A DNA stretch of 64,000 nt from Tersicoccus phoenicis (GTDB taxonomy: Bacteria; Actinomycetota; Actinomycetes; Actinomycetales; Micrococcaceae): the NCBI RefSeq assembly GCF_001968835.1, contig NZ_MRDE01000078.1:1-64000 (forward strand). Reading direction: 5' to 3'. Positions within the stretch are counted from its first letter, which is position 1; each line of letters starts with the position of its first letter. The notes beneath the pieces were generated by a model. That model saw nothing but the letters and a program-made list of their open reading frames with translations. It had not been told where the DNA came from and ran no database searches. A program made the translations under genes and the position numbers. Shown here in pieces: positions 38,540 through 47,311 of the stretch.

Positions 38540-39880
38540 ATGATGTCGATGAAGATGACACTGGGGCCGCGCGGTCACCGCCACCTGCCGATGCCGCTGT
38601 GGTTGCAGGGCGCCGTCGTGTTCCTGCAGGCCGCCCTGATCAGCGCGGTGCTGGTCCTGGTGCCGGTGTTCGCCGCCTGGGGCGCGGGCGGTTTCGCGGA
38701 TCGATCCGCCGTCTCCGCTGCACGGCTCGCCGGTCAGGTGTGGCTGCTACTGCACGGCGCGCCGCTCACGGTGTCCAGCGGCGGGGGCACCGGCCTGTTC
38801 TCCCTGATCCCGCTGGGCGGCACGCTGGTCCCCCTGCTGCTCGCCTGGCGTGGTGGCCGGCGCCTGGCACGCGCCTCCTACACCGACCAGCTGTGGCAGG
38901 CCGTCCTCGGTGCCCTGGGCGTCTACGCTCTCGCCGGCGCCGCCACCGCGTACATCTGCTCCACGCCGGAGGTGTCGGTCCCGACGCCGGTCGGTGCGCT
39001 GGTCCCGCTGGTCCCGGTCGCCGTCGGCCTGATCGCCGGAGCCAGGCGCGAGGCCGGTTCCTGGTGCCGGCTCGTGGGCGTCGACACGGCCGCCCGGATC
39101 GCGCGCAGCAGCCAGCGTTCACGCTGGGCGGGATCGTACCTGCGGTCGGTGCTCCGGGCCGGCTGCCTCGCGGTGCTGGCGACCCTTGCGGCCGGCGCGG
39201 TGCTGCTGACCGTCACCCTCGCGGTGCGCTGGGCCGACGTCATCACGATCACGGAGGCCTTGCACCCCGGTGTGGTGGGGTCCACCGCTCTGACCATCGG
39301 CCAGCTCTCCGTGTTGCCGAACCTCGCCGTCTGGGCGGCTTCGTACGCTTCCGGAGCGGGCTTCCAGCTCGGCACCGGCACCACGGTCAACCCGTTCACC
39401 ACCGACCTCGGCGCCCTGCCCACCGTGCCCGTCCTCGGTGCGGTACCGACGTCCACCTCCGCCTTGGCCCTGCTCACCCTGCTGATCCCCGTCGTCGCGG
39501 GCATGCTCGCCGGCTGGTGGTTCCTGCGGGAGGCCGAGAACCACCTGGACGACTGGCTCGCCCTGCGGATCCGCGTGCGCTGGGTCTCCGCGCCCCTGTC
39601 CACGCTCGCCCTGGCTGGTGCCGTCGGGGTCGTCGCCGGGCTGCTGATGGGCCTGGCGGCCCGGCTCTCCGGCGGCGGTATCGGCCTCGGGCGCCTCACC
39701 GATCTCGGCCCCCCCGTCGGTTCGACCGCCGTGCTCATCGCCGCCGAGGTGGCGGTCGGAGTGGTCATCGGCTACGTCGTGGGCCCGTGGCTGGAGCGCC
39801 AGCCGCCGCTCGAGGAGGTGCCCGCGCGGGACCCGGTCTCGGCGACCGTCGAGGTCGAGGACCTGCAGCCGAGCTCCTGA
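38540..39880 (+). CDS. DUF6350 membrane protein (PerM-like)
   Basis: The 446-residue integral membrane protein has roughly ten or more hydrophobic segments, starting at WLQGAVVFLQAALISAVLVL, and a short acidic cytoplasmic end. It belongs to the actinobacterial DUF6350 family, which includes the cell-division-related PerM of mycobacteria; its location directly upstream of purN is a conserved trait. ATG 38540 is chosen; ATG 38543 or 38549 are close alternatives. The biochemical role is not established. Confidence 0.75.
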   Translation: MMSMKMTLGPRGHRHLPMPLWLQGAVVFLQAALISAVLVLVPVFAAWGAGGFADRSAVSAARLAGQVWLLLHGAPLTVSSGGGTGLFSLIPLGGTLVPLLLAWRGGRRLARASYTDQLWQAVLGALGVYALAGAATAYICSTPEVSVPTPVGALVPLVPVAVGLIAGARREAGSWCRLVGVDTAARIARSSQRSRWAGSYLRSVLRAGCLAVLATLAAGAVLLTVTLAVRWADVITITEALHPGVVGSTALTIGQLSVLPNLAVWAASYASGAGFQLGTGTTVNPFTTDLGALPTVPVLGAVPTSTSALALLTLLIPVVAGMLAGWWFLREAENHLDDWLALRIRVRWVSAPLSTLALAGAVGVVAGLLMGLAARLSGGGIGLGRLTDLGPPVGSTAVLIAAEVAVGVVIGYVVGPWLERQPPLEEVPARDPVSATVEVEDLQPSS

Positions 39881-39912
39881 GCCGCCGTCACCGCACCTGT
39901 TCGGCGAACTCC

Positions 39913-39918
39913 TAGACT
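39913..39918 (+). promoter_or_regulatory. purN -10 box, leaderless start
   Basis: TAGACT at 39913-39918 ends six bases before the purN ATG (39925). The spacing fits transcription starting at the start codon. No ribosome-binding site is present between them. Confidence 0.5.
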
Positions 39919-39924
39919 GTGCGC

Positions 39925-40560
39925 ATGCGTCTGCTCGTCATGGTGTCCGGTTCGGGGACGGGACTGCAGTCGGTCCTGGACGCGGTGGCGGACGGAGCGC
40001 TCGACGTCGATGTCGTCGCCGTCGGCACCGACGTGCCCGGCTGCGGCGGTGTCGATCGTGCCGCCCGCGCCGGCGTGCCGACCTTCACGGTGCCCCGCGG
40101 GGGATTCGTCGACCGGGCGGCCTGGAACGAGGCGCTCGAGTCGGCCATCGCCGAGCGGGATCCCGACCTCGTCCTGTTCGCCGGCTTCATGCGCATCGTC
40201 GGACCCGACGTGGTTCGCCGCTTCCGCATCATCAATACGCACCCGGCACTGCTACCGGCTTTCCCGGGCGCCCACGGGGTACGCGACGCGCTGGCCTACG
40301 GCGCGAAGGTCACCGGCGTCACCGTGCACGTCGTCGACGACGGGGTGGACACCGGCCCGATCCTCGCCCAACGTGCCGTGGACATCCGGCCGGGCGAGGA
40401 CGAGGGGTCACTGCACGCCCGGCTCAAGGAGGTCGAACACCGGCTCCTCCTCGACGTCCTCACCGGCCTGACCGCATCGGGACCAGCCGCCGGAGCCGCC
40501 GGAGCCCCCGGAGCCGCCGCCGGAGCCGACGTCGCTCCCGCCGACGTGAGTTCCCCCTGA
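39925..40560 (+). CDS. purN: Phosphoribosylglycinamide formyltransferase
   Basis: The 211-residue enzyme transfers a formyl group from 10-formyl-THF to GAR in purine synthesis. The catalytic residues are N104, H106 (IINTHPALLPAFPGAHGVRD) and D142 (DDGVDTGPI). The GSGTGLQ loop near the N-terminus binds phosphate. The last ~25 residues are an Ala/Gly-rich tail of no known role. GTG 39919 is an alternative start. purH usually follows; here it is 6.7 kb away. Confidence 0.95.
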   Translation: MRLLVMVSGSGTGLQSVLDAVADGALDVDVVAVGTDVPGCGGVDRAARAGVPTFTVPRGGFVDRAAWNEALESAIAERDPDLVLFAGFMRIVGPDVVRRFRIINTHPALLPAFPGAHGVRDALAYGAKVTGVTVHVVDDGVDTGPILAQRAVDIRPGEDEGSLHARLKEVEHRLLLDVLTGLTASGPAAGAAGAPGAAAGADVAPADVSSP

Positions 40561-40570
40561 GGAACCGGCC

Positions 40571-41620
40571 GTGAACGTCGACGGGCCGCCGGGAGAAGCC
40601 GGTTCCGCCCGTGCGCAGCGGGTGACCATCTACGACGTAGCCCGGGCCGCGGGGGTGGCTCCGTCGACCGTGTCGCGGGCCTTCGCCCGGCCCGGCCGGG
40701 TCACCGCGGCCACCGCCGAGAAGGTCAGGCAGGCGGCCGACCAGGTCGGGTACCGGCCGGAGATGACCCAGCGACGCGGCCCCGCCGAGCGCAGGCGCGC
40801 TCGCACCATCGCCCTGCTGGTCGCCGACATCACGAACCCGGTGTTCCTCGACATCATCCGCGGCGCGGAAGAAGCCGTCACGGCCGCCGGCTACACCTTG
40901 CTGCTGGCCAACACGCAGGAATCGGACCGGCTCGAGCGGGGCATCCTGGAGCGGGTCCTGGACTCCGTGGACGGTTTGCTGCTGACCAGTTCCCGGATGC
41001 CGGACGCGGGGATCCGGTTGATCGCCCGGCAGAAGCCGACGGTCGTGCTCAACCGGTTCGTCACCGGCGTGCCCTGCGTCGTGGGGGACAGCACCGGCAT
41101 CCGGCGCGCCGCCGAGCTGTTCGCCACGATCGGGCGCACCCGGGTGGCCTACCTCGCCGGGCCCGAGGCATCGTGGGCGAACGGCGTGCGCTGGCGCGCT
41201 CTCGTCGACGCCGCTCCCGGCCTTGCGCTGTCGGTCCGGCAGCTGGGCCCCTTCGCCCCGGACATCGCCGGCGGGGAGGCGGCAGCCGCCACGTGGCTGA
41301 CCCGACGGACCCCGGCCGTGCTCGCGTACAACGATCTGATGGCCATCGGGTTCCAGCGCGCCGTGCTGGCCGCCGGCCTGCGCGTGCCCGAGGACGTCGC
41401 CGTCGTCGGCTTCGACGACTCGGTCCTCGCCGGCCTCGTCGTCCCCGCCCTGACCAGCATCGGCACCCCGCTGGTGCGGATCGGCGCGACCGCCGTCCAC
41501 CATCTGCTCGCGCTCGAGCGCGGCGGCCACCCGGCGGTGGACCGGCCCGTGCTGCTGCCCACCCGCCTGGTCGAACGCAGCTCGACCCCCGCCCGGCCCG
41601 TCCCCGGCGCGCCCCGCTGA
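40571..41620 (+). CDS. LacI-family transcriptional regulator
   Basis: This 349-residue protein has a LacI helix-turn-helix at residues 18-63 (VTIYDVARAAGVAPSTVSRA) and a periplasmic-binding-like effector domain (ALLVADITNPVFLDIIRGAE, later VPEDVAVVGFDDSVLAGLVV). It starts at GTG 40571, ten bases after purN. It precedes a symporter, dehydratase and kinase gene set and is the likely local repressor, with a sugar acid as probable effector. The operator cannot be identified with confidence. Confidence 0.9.
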   Translation: MNVDGPPGEAGSARAQRVTIYDVARAAGVAPSTVSRAFARPGRVTAATAEKVRQAADQVGYRPEMTQRRGPAERRRARTIALLVADITNPVFLDIIRGAEEAVTAAGYTLLLANTQESDRLERGILERVLDSVDGLLLTSSRMPDAGIRLIARQKPTVVLNRFVTGVPCVVGDSTGIRRAAELFATIGRTRVAYLAGPEASWANGVRWRALVDAAPGLALSVRQLGPFAPDIAGGEAAAATWLTRRTPAVLAYNDLMAIGFQRAVLAAGLRVPEDVAVVGFDDSVLAGLVVPALTSIGTPLVRIGATAVHHLLALERGGHPAVDRPVLLPTRLVERSSTPARPVPGAPR

Positions 41621-41801
41621 GGCCGCTCGGCTGAGGCCGCTCCCGGCGAGCTTGCCGACTCGACGTGCCGACTCGGTCCGGCCTGCGGGCGGCAACTGCT
41701 GGAAACTTCTTCGTCCGTGATGCGGACGCGCCCACCATGGTGAGACAGGCCACGTGCAGTACCGCGGGCCGCGGCCTCTCGGCCGAACCGTTCTCATCCT
41801 C

Positions 41802-41819
41802 CGGAGTCCTCGGACTCCG
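41802..41819 (+). promoter_or_regulatory. Short inverted repeat upstream of the symporter gene
   Basis: CGGAGTCC (41802-41809) and GGACTCCG (41812-41819) are a perfect 8-bp inverted repeat with two bases between. It ends 20 bases before the symporter ATG and could be an operator for the LacI regulator or a leader hairpin; the sequence does not match the classical LacI/CcpA centre. The rest of 41621-41839 shows only a short 13-bp direct repeat at 41616-41642. Confidence 0.35.
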
Positions 41820-41839
41820 CCGTGGGCAAAGGAGCCCTC

Positions 41840-43312
41840 ATGAAGCAGCCCAGCGCCGCCGTGCCGGCGGCCCCGATCGACGCCGCGCACCGGCCGCTGC
41901 CCTGGTGGCAGGTCGCCGGTTACGGGGCCGGTGACGCCGCCAACAACGTCGCGTTCACCACCACGACGATGTTCCTGCTCGTCTACTACACCGACGTCGC
42001 GGGCATCTCCGCTGCCGCGGCGGGCACCCTGCTGCTCGTCGTCCGCATCTTCGACGCCTTCGCCGACGTGTTCGCCGGCCGGGTCGTCGATGCCGCGAAG
42101 GTGACCCGCTGGGGCAAGTTCCGGCCGTTCATCGCCTTTGGGTCGATCCCGCTATTGATCCTCGCGTTCCTCAGCTTCCAGGTCCCTGCCGTCGGGCAGT
42201 CGGGCATGCTGGTCTACGCCTATCTGACCTATGCGGGCATGGGACTGGCGTACTCGCTCGTCAACATCCCCTACGGTTCGATGGCGGCGGCGATGACCCA
42301 GGTCAGCGGCGACCGTGCCAAGCTGGCCGCCGCACGCGTGGTCGGCGCGACCCTCGTCAGTGCGGCGCTCGGCACCTTCGTCTCGCCGCTGCTCAAGGCG
42401 GGGGCGGATCTGCAGGGCATCTTCACGACCGTGCTGCTCGTCGCGATCGTCATCGGCTTCGCGCTCTACATGGTCTGCTTCTTCACCGCTCGCGAGCGCG
42501 TGCAGCGGCCCGTGGCCCGCGTCTCGTTGCGGGACAGCCTCCGCTCGGTCGGCCGGAACAAGCCGCTGCTGCTCCTGATGCTCTCGTCGGTGCTGTTTCT
42601 CAGCGCCTTCCTCGCCCTGAACACCGTGCAGCTGTTCTACATCCGCGACGTGCTGCGCGCCCCGGGCCTCTTCCCGGTCCTCGCGCTCATCCAGCTGGTC
42701 CTGACCTTCGCCTTCGTCGCCGTCATGCCGTCGCTGGTGCGCCGCTTCGGCAAGAAGACCCTGTACATGGCGTTCGCTGGGCTCGTCGTCGTCGGCGGGC
42801 TGATCGTGTGGCTCGCCCCGCACAGCACTCCCGCGGTCGGCTTCATCGGCCTGGTCATCTCCTTGTTGGGTGTGCTCGCGAACAACGTGGTCGTCTTCGC
42901 GCTCGAGGCGGACACCGTGGAGTACGGTGAGTGGAAGACCGGTGTCCGGTCGGAGGGTTCGATCTACGCGGTGTTCTCCTTCACCCGCAAGTGCGGTCAG
43001 GCCATCGGCGGCGGCATCGCCGGGTGGGGCCTTGCTCTCGGCGGCTACGTCGCCGGCGCCGCACAGCAGTCGGACCGGGCCCTCGGGGGGATCCAGACCA
43101 CGGCCGGGCTCGTCCCCGCGGTGCTCTCCCTGCTCGCCCTGATCGTCATGCTGGCCTACCCGCTCACCGACCAGGTGCACGCGGACATCGTCGACGAGAT
43201 CCGGATCCGCCGCGAGACCGGCCGGATCCCCGTCGTCCTCGAGGAACAGCTGGAGCGCGAGACCGGGTCCCACCCGGGCCGGCAGACCCCGCCCGACGGC
43301 TCGACCCGGTGA
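41840..43312 (+). CDS. GPH-family sugar:cation symporter
   Basis: The 490-residue protein has twelve predicted transmembrane helices and the glycoside-pentoside-hexuronide family features: [20 protein letters not shown] near the start, the D-rich loop [18 protein letters not shown] after helix 2, and [20 protein letters not shown] in the second half. AAAGGAG lies six bases before the ATG. With the downstream ManD and GntK genes, a sugar acid such as a hexuronide or gluconate is a reasonable substrate, but this is inference. The hydrophilic C-terminal end is about 45 residues long. Confidence 0.88.
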   Translation: MKQPSAAVPAAPIDAAHRPLPWWQVAGYGAGDAANNVAFTTTTMFLLVYYTDVAGISAAAAGTLLLVVRIFDAFADVFAGRVVDAAKVTRWGKFRPFIAFGSIPLLILAFLSFQVPAVGQSGMLVYAYLTYAGMGLAYSLVNIPYGSMAAAMTQVSGDRAKLAAARVVGATLVSAALGTFVSPLLKAGADLQGIFTTVLLVAIVIGFALYMVCFFTARERVQRPVARVSLRDSLRSVGRNKPLLLLMLSSVLFLSAFLALNTVQLFYIRDVLRAPGLFPVLALIQLVLTFAFVAVMPSLVRRFGKKTLYMAFAGLVVVGGLIVWLAPHSTPAVGFIGLVISLLGVLANNVVVFALEADTVEYGEWKTGVRSEGSIYAVFSFTRKCGQAIGGGIAGWGLALGGYVAGAAQQSDRALGGIQTTAGLVPAVLSLLALIVMLAYPLTDQVHADIVDEIRIRRETGRIPVVLEEQLERETGSHPGRQTPPDGSTR

Positions 43313-43353
43313 GCATCACCGCACCACCCGCACCACGCAGAAGGAGACCGACC

Positions 43354-44583
43354 ATGAAGATCGTCGCAGCCGACGTCGTCGTCACCAGCCCGACCCGCAA
43401 CTTCGTCACCCTGAAGGTGACGACGGACGAGGGGGTGACCGGACTCGGTGACGCCACCCTCAACGGCCGGGAACTGTCCGTCGCCGCGTACCTGAAGGAG
43501 CACGTCGTCCCGCTGCTCCTGAACCGCGACCCCGCCAACATCGAGGACACCTGGCAGTTCCTCTACCGCTCCGGCTACTGGCGGCGCGGCCCCGTGACCA
43601 TGGCCGCGATCGCCGCCGTGGACATGGCCCTGTGGGACATCAAGGGCAAGGTCGCCGGGATGCCCGTGTACCAGCTGCTCGGCGGTGCCTCCCGGCGCGG
43701 CCTGTCCACCTACGGGCACGCCTCCGGCCGGGACCTGCCCGAACTGTTCGACTCGATCCGGCACGAGAAGGAGCACGGGTTCACCGCGATCCGCGTGCAG
43801 ACCTCCGTCCCGGGCATCAAGGCCCTCTACGGGGTGGCCGCGCAGACCCAGGCCTCCGGCGAACGGTACGACTACGAGCCCGCCCAGCGGACCGCGCTGC
43901 CGGTCGAGGAGGACTGGGACACCCGCGCCTACCTGCGGCACCTGCCCGGCGTGTTCGAGGCGGTGCGCAACGAGTTCGGTCCCGAACTGGCCCTGCTGCA
44001 CGACGGGCATCACCGGATGACGCCGCTGCAGGCGGCGAAGCTGGGCAAGGACCTGGAACCGTACGACCTGTTCTGGCTGGAGGACTGCACCCCGGCGGAG
44101 AACCAGGACGCCCTGCGGCTGGTCCGCCAGCACACGACGACGCCGCTGGCGATCGGCGAGGTGTTCAACACCATCTACGACATCAAGGACCTGATCAGCG
44201 AGCAGCTGATCGACTACGTCCGGTGCGCGTCCACCCATTTCGGCGGCATCACCCCGCTGAAGAAGGTGATGGACTTCGCCGCGGTCTACCAGGTCAAGTC
44301 CGGCTTCCACGGCCCCACCGACGTCTCCCCGGTCGGCCTGGCCGCCCAGATGCACGTCGGGATGGCGATCCACAACTTCGGCTTGCAGGAGTACATGGAA
44401 CACTCCCCGACGACGAACAGCGTGTTCGAGCAGTCGCTGACCTTCGTCGAGGGCCTGCTGCACCCGGGCGACGAACCGGGCCTGGGCGTCGAGTTGAACG
44501 AGGAGGAGGCCGCGAAGTACGCGTACCAGGCCGCCTACCTGCCCTACAACCGGCTCGCCGACGGAACGGTGCACGACTGGTGA
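43354..44583 (+). CDS. Mannonate/gluconate dehydratase (enolase superfamily, ManD subgroup)
   Basis: The 409-residue enzyme belongs to the ManD subgroup, which makes 2-keto-3-deoxygluconate from mannonate and, in some members, gluconate. The metal ligands align as D217, E243 and E269 ([27 protein letters not shown]), with H219, R147 and Y159 where the ManD active site expects them. After H319 the sequence is [10 protein letters not shown], with Pro rather than the Ala found in well-studied mannonate enzymes. AAGGAGA precedes the ATG. It overlaps gntK by four bases. Confidence 0.9.
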   Translation: MKIVAADVVVTSPTRNFVTLKVTTDEGVTGLGDATLNGRELSVAAYLKEHVVPLLLNRDPANIEDTWQFLYRSGYWRRGPVTMAAIAAVDMALWDIKGKVAGMPVYQLLGGASRRGLSTYGHASGRDLPELFDSIRHEKEHGFTAIRVQTSVPGIKALYGVAAQTQASGERYDYEPAQRTALPVEEDWDTRAYLRHLPGVFEAVRNEFGPELALLHDGHHRMTPLQAAKLGKDLEPYDLFWLEDCTPAENQDALRLVRQHTTTPLAIGEVFNTIYDIKDLISEQLIDYVRCASTHFGGITPLKKVMDFAAVYQVKSGFHGPTDVSPVGLAAQMHVGMAIHNFGLQEYMEHSPTTNSVFEQSLTFVEGLLHPGDEPGLGVELNEEEAAKYAYQAAYLPYNRLADGTVHDW

Positions 44584-45116
44584 GCGACGCCGACGCCGCC
44601 CCCATCGCTGAGGAACGGGCCGTCCCGCACGTCGTCGTGATGGGAGTATCCGGGTCCGGCAAGACCACCATCGGCGCGCTCATTGCCGACGAGTTGGGCG
44701 TCCCGTTCGTCGACGGTGACGGCCTGCACCCCATCGAGAATGTGCGCAAGATGGCCGCCGGCACCCCGCTGACCGACGAGGACCGCTGGCCTTGGCTGCA
44801 GACCGTCGGGGAGCGCCTGGCCACGTCCGGCGGTGGTCTGGTCATCGCCTGCTCGGCCCTGAGGCGCGTCTACCGGAACGCCATCCTCACCGAGGCGCCG
44901 GCCACGGTGTTCGTGCACCTGGCCGGCACCCTGGACGTGCTGCGCGAGCGGATGGAGGGGCGCAGCGGCCACTTCATGCCTCCCAGCCTGCTCGCGTCCC
45001 AACTGGAGACGCTGGAACCGCTGGCCGACGACGAGCCCGGCTTCGTGCTGGACATCGCCCGACCGGTGGACGAGCTGGTGCGGCAGGCCGTGGACGGCGT
45101 CCGCGCCCGGGTCTGA
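44580..45116 (+). CDS. gntK: Gluconokinase, GntK type
   Basis: The 178-residue kinase phosphorylates gluconate to 6-phosphogluconate. The P-loop is GVSGSGKTT (residues 22-30), followed by the family motifs [38 protein letters not shown] and [19 protein letters not shown]. It starts at a GTG overlapping the dehydratase stop (GTGA), so the two are coupled. Its presence suggests that gluconate is one of the substrates of this cassette. Confidence 0.95.
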   Translation: MSDADAAPIAEERAVPHVVVMGVSGSGKTTIGALIADELGVPFVDGDGLHPIENVRKMAAGTPLTDEDRWPWLQTVGERLATSGGGLVIACSALRRVYRNAILTEAPATVFVHLAGTLDVLRERMEGRSGHFMPPSLLASQLETLEPLADDEPGFVLDIARPVDELVRQAVDGVRARV

Positions 45117-45123
45117 GAGGGGG

Positions 45124-46509
45124 TCAGTGTTCCAGCGTCGTCAGCTCCCGGCCGCGGGTCTCCGGCGCCCACACCGCCATCACCACGACGGCGACGACGA
45201 CGAGCGCACCGGTGACGGCGAACGTCAGCGGCAGGCCCAGGACCGGCCACAGCAGCGACCCGAAGATCAACGGCACCAGGCCGGCGCCGACGCGTGACGC
45301 CGTCGACGCCCAGCCGAAGCCGGAGCCGCGCAGCTGGGTCGGGTACAGCTCGGAGACGTAGGTGTAGAGGACCGGGATGGCCACCTGGACGATGAAGCCG
45401 AAGAAGAGCAGCATCGCGTTGGCGGCCAGCGGTGCCTCGGCGTCCAGGAACAGGGCGAACACCACCAGGCTCAGCGCCGAGAGCGGGCCGGCGATCCCGA
45501 GTAGCCACTTCCGGCCGAGCCGCTCGACCAGGGCGGCCGCGACGAGCGCACCGACCAGGCCGATCGCCGTCATGCCCGCCGTGCGCAGGAACGCGCTGGA
45601 CTCCGGGTAGCCGGCCTTGACCAGGATGGACGGCATCCAGGTCAGGGCGCCGTAATAGACGAGCAAGATGGTGACGAACAGGCTCCACGCCGTCAGGGTG
45701 ACCTTCCAGTCGAACCGCCACAACAGCCCCACCTGCTTGGTGAGGGAACCGATCGCCAGCTTCGGCGCCTCCTCCGGGTCGGGTAGCCGCCAGGGGCCGA
45801 CGGTCGCACCGGTGCGAGCGATCAGGCCGTCGATCACGGTGCGGGCCTCCTCCCTGCGACCCTTGCTCACCAGGAACAAAGGCGACTCGGGCACCCCGGT
45901 GCGCACCCAGAAGACGAGCAGCGCCGGGACGATCATCACCAACATCAGCGGGCGCCAGTCGGCGAAGGCGGCCACGAGCGCGGCGGAGACGACGCCGCAC
46001 AGGGTGGCGCCGACCGGCCACCAGCCGTCCATGGCGGTCAGCACGCGGCCGCGGTGCTTCCGCGGCGTGAACTCGCCGACCAGGGCGTAGTCGACCGGGA
46101 TGCAGCCGCCCAGGCCGAACCCGGCGATGAATCGGAACACGCAGAACCAGAGCAGATCGGGGGAGAGGGCCCCCAGCAGGGTGAAGACGGAGAAGATCAG
46201 CAGCGTCAGGGTGAACGCACGCTTGCGGCCCACCGCGTCGGCGATGCCGCCCCACGCGAACGCTCCGACGGCCATGCCGATCAGGTTGGCGGTGCCCACC
46301 CACGCCGCCTGGCCGGGACTGAGCTGCCAGTCCGCGGAGAGCAGCGGGATGAGGAAGCCGTTGAGGGTGACGTCCCAGGCGTCGAACATGAAGCCGAGGC
46401 CGCCGATGAGGAAGATCTTCCCCTGCACGCCCCAGCGCCAGGGCAGGTCCTGGACGACGGCATCGCCGGCGGGCAGCGGGGCATTCTGGATATGGGTAGG
46501 ACTGGTCAC
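45124..46509 (-). CDS. MFS transporter, sugar-porter/NiaP-like
   Basis: This 461-residue protein has twelve predicted helices and major-facilitator motifs: GGIADAVGRKRAF after TM2, RFIAGFGLGGCIPVDYALVGEF in TM4, the GVPESPLFLVSKGRREEA loop mid-protein, and WAPETRGREL at the end. FMFDAWDVTLNGFLIPLL in TM1 resembles organic-acid and nicotinate carriers, so substrate assignment is open. It starts at GTG 46509 with AGAGG upstream. It is convergent with gntK, seven bases apart, and probably belongs with the adjacent cassette. Confidence 0.85.
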   Translation of the reverse strand: MTSPTHIQNAPLPAGDAVVQDLPWRWGVQGKIFLIGGLGFMFDAWDVTLNGFLIPLLSADWQLSPGQAAWVGTANLIGMAVGAFAWGGIADAVGRKRAFTLTLLIFSVFTLLGALSPDLLWFCVFRFIAGFGLGGCIPVDYALVGEFTPRKHRGRVLTAMDGWWPVGATLCGVVSAALVAAFADWRPLMLVMIVPALLVFWVRTGVPESPLFLVSKGRREEARTVIDGLIARTGATVGPWRLPDPEEAPKLAIGSLTKQVGLLWRFDWKVTLTAWSLFVTILLVYYGALTWMPSILVKAGYPESSAFLRTAGMTAIGLVGALVAAALVERLGRKWLLGIAGPLSALSLVVFALFLDAEAPLAANAMLLFFGFIVQVAIPVLYTYVSELYPTQLRGSGFGWASTASRVGAGLVPLIFGSLLWPVLGLPLTFAVTGALVVVAVVVMAVWAPETRGRELTTLEH

Positions 46510-46605
46510 GGTGGACCTCTTTCCTGGCGTGATTCCCGCGACGAGCGGGCGACCTCCGACCGGGATAGCATGCTGCGTCACCACGGGGCGCCGGAGATGG
46601 GAGCC

Positions 46606-46611
46606 ACTGTA
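46606..46611 (-). promoter_or_regulatory. Candidate -10 box for the MFS transporter
   Basis: TACAGT is read on the minus strand at 46611-46606, about 97 bases before the GTG. A GTGACC lies about 20 bases upstream of it, which is long for a -35. The same interval on the plus strand has a TAGCAT (46647-46652) six bases before an ATG, discussed as a possible gene remnant. Confidence 0.4.
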
Positions 46612-46758
46612 GCGCATTCGCGCGTGTCGTGGGTCACGCGCCGGGTAGCATCCGCTCATGACCGACGACGCGGGGGACGCGCCGTCCACCCTTCCGAGCC
46701 TTCCCGGCGAGCACCCGTCCCGCCGGTGCCTGAGCCGCCCGCGGCGGAACCGTCGGGC

Positions 46759-47190
46759 TCAGCCGTCGACGTGGTCGGCGAAGGCGGACAGGTCGTCGTC
46801 GGGCCGGACGACCAGCGCCTCGACCGCGGCCGACCGGGCCACCGCGCTGATCGCCTCCCGAGTGCCGCCGACCAGGGTGCTGTCGACGTCGATCGCGCTG
46901 CCGATGCGGGCGGTGGCGTGCATGGTCGTCCCGAGCGCTTCGGCCGCCCGCGCCCACGTCCACTGCTCCTCCGTGTACCTCGGCGCGTCGCGCAGTTCGT
47001 CGGGTCTCTCGGGCGGCACCGGCATCGCGGCGATCTGCTCCGGGTCGGTGGCCACCCACGACACCGGCACCGGGTGGAACACCCGCGCGTACATCGGGTA
47101 ACCGGCGGGCACCGTCCCGGTCACCGTCGAGCCCCAGCGCGTTCGCTCGCCGATCCAGGCGCCGCGGGACACGTCGTCCGTCCACTCCAT
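46759..47190 (-). CDS. Hypothetical protein, possibly truncated
   Basis: The 143-residue product ([20 protein letters not shown], then [21 protein letters not shown]) resembles the N-terminal part of a hypothetical protein family frequent in actinobacteria, whose members as I recall them are about twice as long. No continuation is visible in any frame downstream. It is divergent from purH, 121 bases apart. An ATG at 47223 would add 11 residues. Function unknown; it may be a decayed gene. Confidence 0.5.
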   Translation of the reverse strand: MEWTDDVSRGAWIGERTRWGSTVTGTVPAGYPMYARVFHPVPVSWVATDPEQIAAMPVPPERPDELRDAPRYTEEQWTWARAAEALGTTMHATARIGSAIDVDSTLVGGTREAISAVARSAAVEALVVRPDDDLSAFADHVDG

Positions 47191-47268
47191 GCGGACAGCG
47201 TGCCACGCCTCGACCGCATCCACCCGGGGGCTGTCGTCACGGACGTGCCCGGGCCGGGCGGCGCCGCC

Positions 47269-47274
47269 TAAGCT
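47269..47274 (+). promoter_or_regulatory. Candidate purH -10 box
   Basis: TAAGCT at 47269-47274 is a good -10 hexamer 37 bases before the purH GTG. No matching -35 is seen. A separate promoter would be needed because purH is cut off from purN. Confidence 0.4.
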
Positions 47275-47311
47275 GAGGGCGATCCCGCTCCCGACCGACC
47301 GGAGACCGCCC

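Noticed and set aside
41616-41642. Two copies of GCTGAGGCCGCTC after the LacI gene
   Set aside because: Short, only two copies, overlaps a stop codon; probably chance or slippage.
46658-47101. Plus-strand 147-codon gene with a TAGCAT box
   Set aside because: Beyond about 25 codons it is antisense to the hypothetical gene and Ser/Arg-rich; kept only as a possible remnant.
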